DNA of 15,953 nt, taken from Gammaproteobacteria bacterium. Lineage in GTDB: Bacteria; Pseudomonadota; Gammaproteobacteria; Steroidobacterales; Steroidobacteraceae. The translations under genes were made by a program, and so were the position numbers. The stretch's first letter is position 1; the number at the start of each line of letters is the position of its first letter. This document shows positions 15,924 to 15,953 of this stretch, in pieces. The stretch is from NCBI GenBank assembly GCA_020846815.1, contig JADLDF010000194.1, forward strand, positions 1 to 15,953, written 5' to 3'. Under the pieces are notes generated by a model. The model had not been told where the DNA came from. It was given only the letters and a program-made list of their open reading frames with translations, and made no database searches.

Positions 15924-15929
15924 ATTCTA
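15924..15929 (-). promoter_or_regulatory. Possible -10 box (TAGAAT) of the mrp operon
   Basis: On the - strand TAGAAT ends 8 nt before the ATG of mrpAB. A transcript starting at the usual distance from it would begin about 0-3 nt before the start codon. No Shine-Dalgarno sequence lies between, which agrees with a leaderless message. The -35 region would fall at the window edge (about 15947-15953) and what is visible does not match TTGACA. The same hexamer also precedes npdG at 2432. Confidence 0.45.
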
Positions 15930-15953
15930 GGAACGGCAGCCCTCCGTGCCCTG

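Overview
This window is gene-dense, very GC-rich DNA from a bacterial chromosome. The organism looks like a proteobacterium, most likely gamma- or beta-, because a six-gene Mrp antiporter operon with fused mrpA-mrpB sits beside a complete, compact coenzyme F420 gene set. The exact taxon cannot be fixed from sequence alone. I saw no insertion sequence, phage gene, CRISPR array, tRNA or rRNA.

Left half (1-7848, + strand): a run of tightly packed genes. It opens with the 3' part of a CobW/COG0523 metallochaperone GTPase cut by the window edge. An overlapping MOFRL-type glycerate kinase follows. Next come NADPH:F420 oxidoreductase (npdG), F420-0:glutamate ligase (cofE), the phospho-acid transferase (cofD), and a 980-residue protein that joins the guanylyltransferase CofC to both radical-SAM halves of FO synthase, CofG and CofH. 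Together these cover FO formation, activation and transfer of the phosphorylated acid, glutamylation and reduction of F420. No homologue of the FbiB reductase domain, which the phosphoenolpyruvate route needs, is present. The glycerate kinase makes a phosphoglycerate-based F420 a reasonable hypothesis.

Middle (7783-8805, - strand): a luciferase-like F420-dependent oxidoreductase, a probable client of the cofactor. Its 3' end overlaps the 3' end of the cofCGH gene tail-to-tail by 66 bp. A 141-bp gap (8806-8946) separates it from the next gene.

Right half (8947-15915, - strand): one operon read leftwards, mrpAB-mrpC-mrpD-mrpE-mrpF-mrpG followed by a tandem-domain universal stress protein. Every junction is a 1- or 4-nt stop/start overlap, which implies translational coupling of all seven genes. 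Mrp is a multisubunit Na+(or K+)/H+ antiporter related to complex I. A TAGAAT -10-like box ends 8 nt before the mrpAB start codon, so that mRNA may be leaderless or nearly so.
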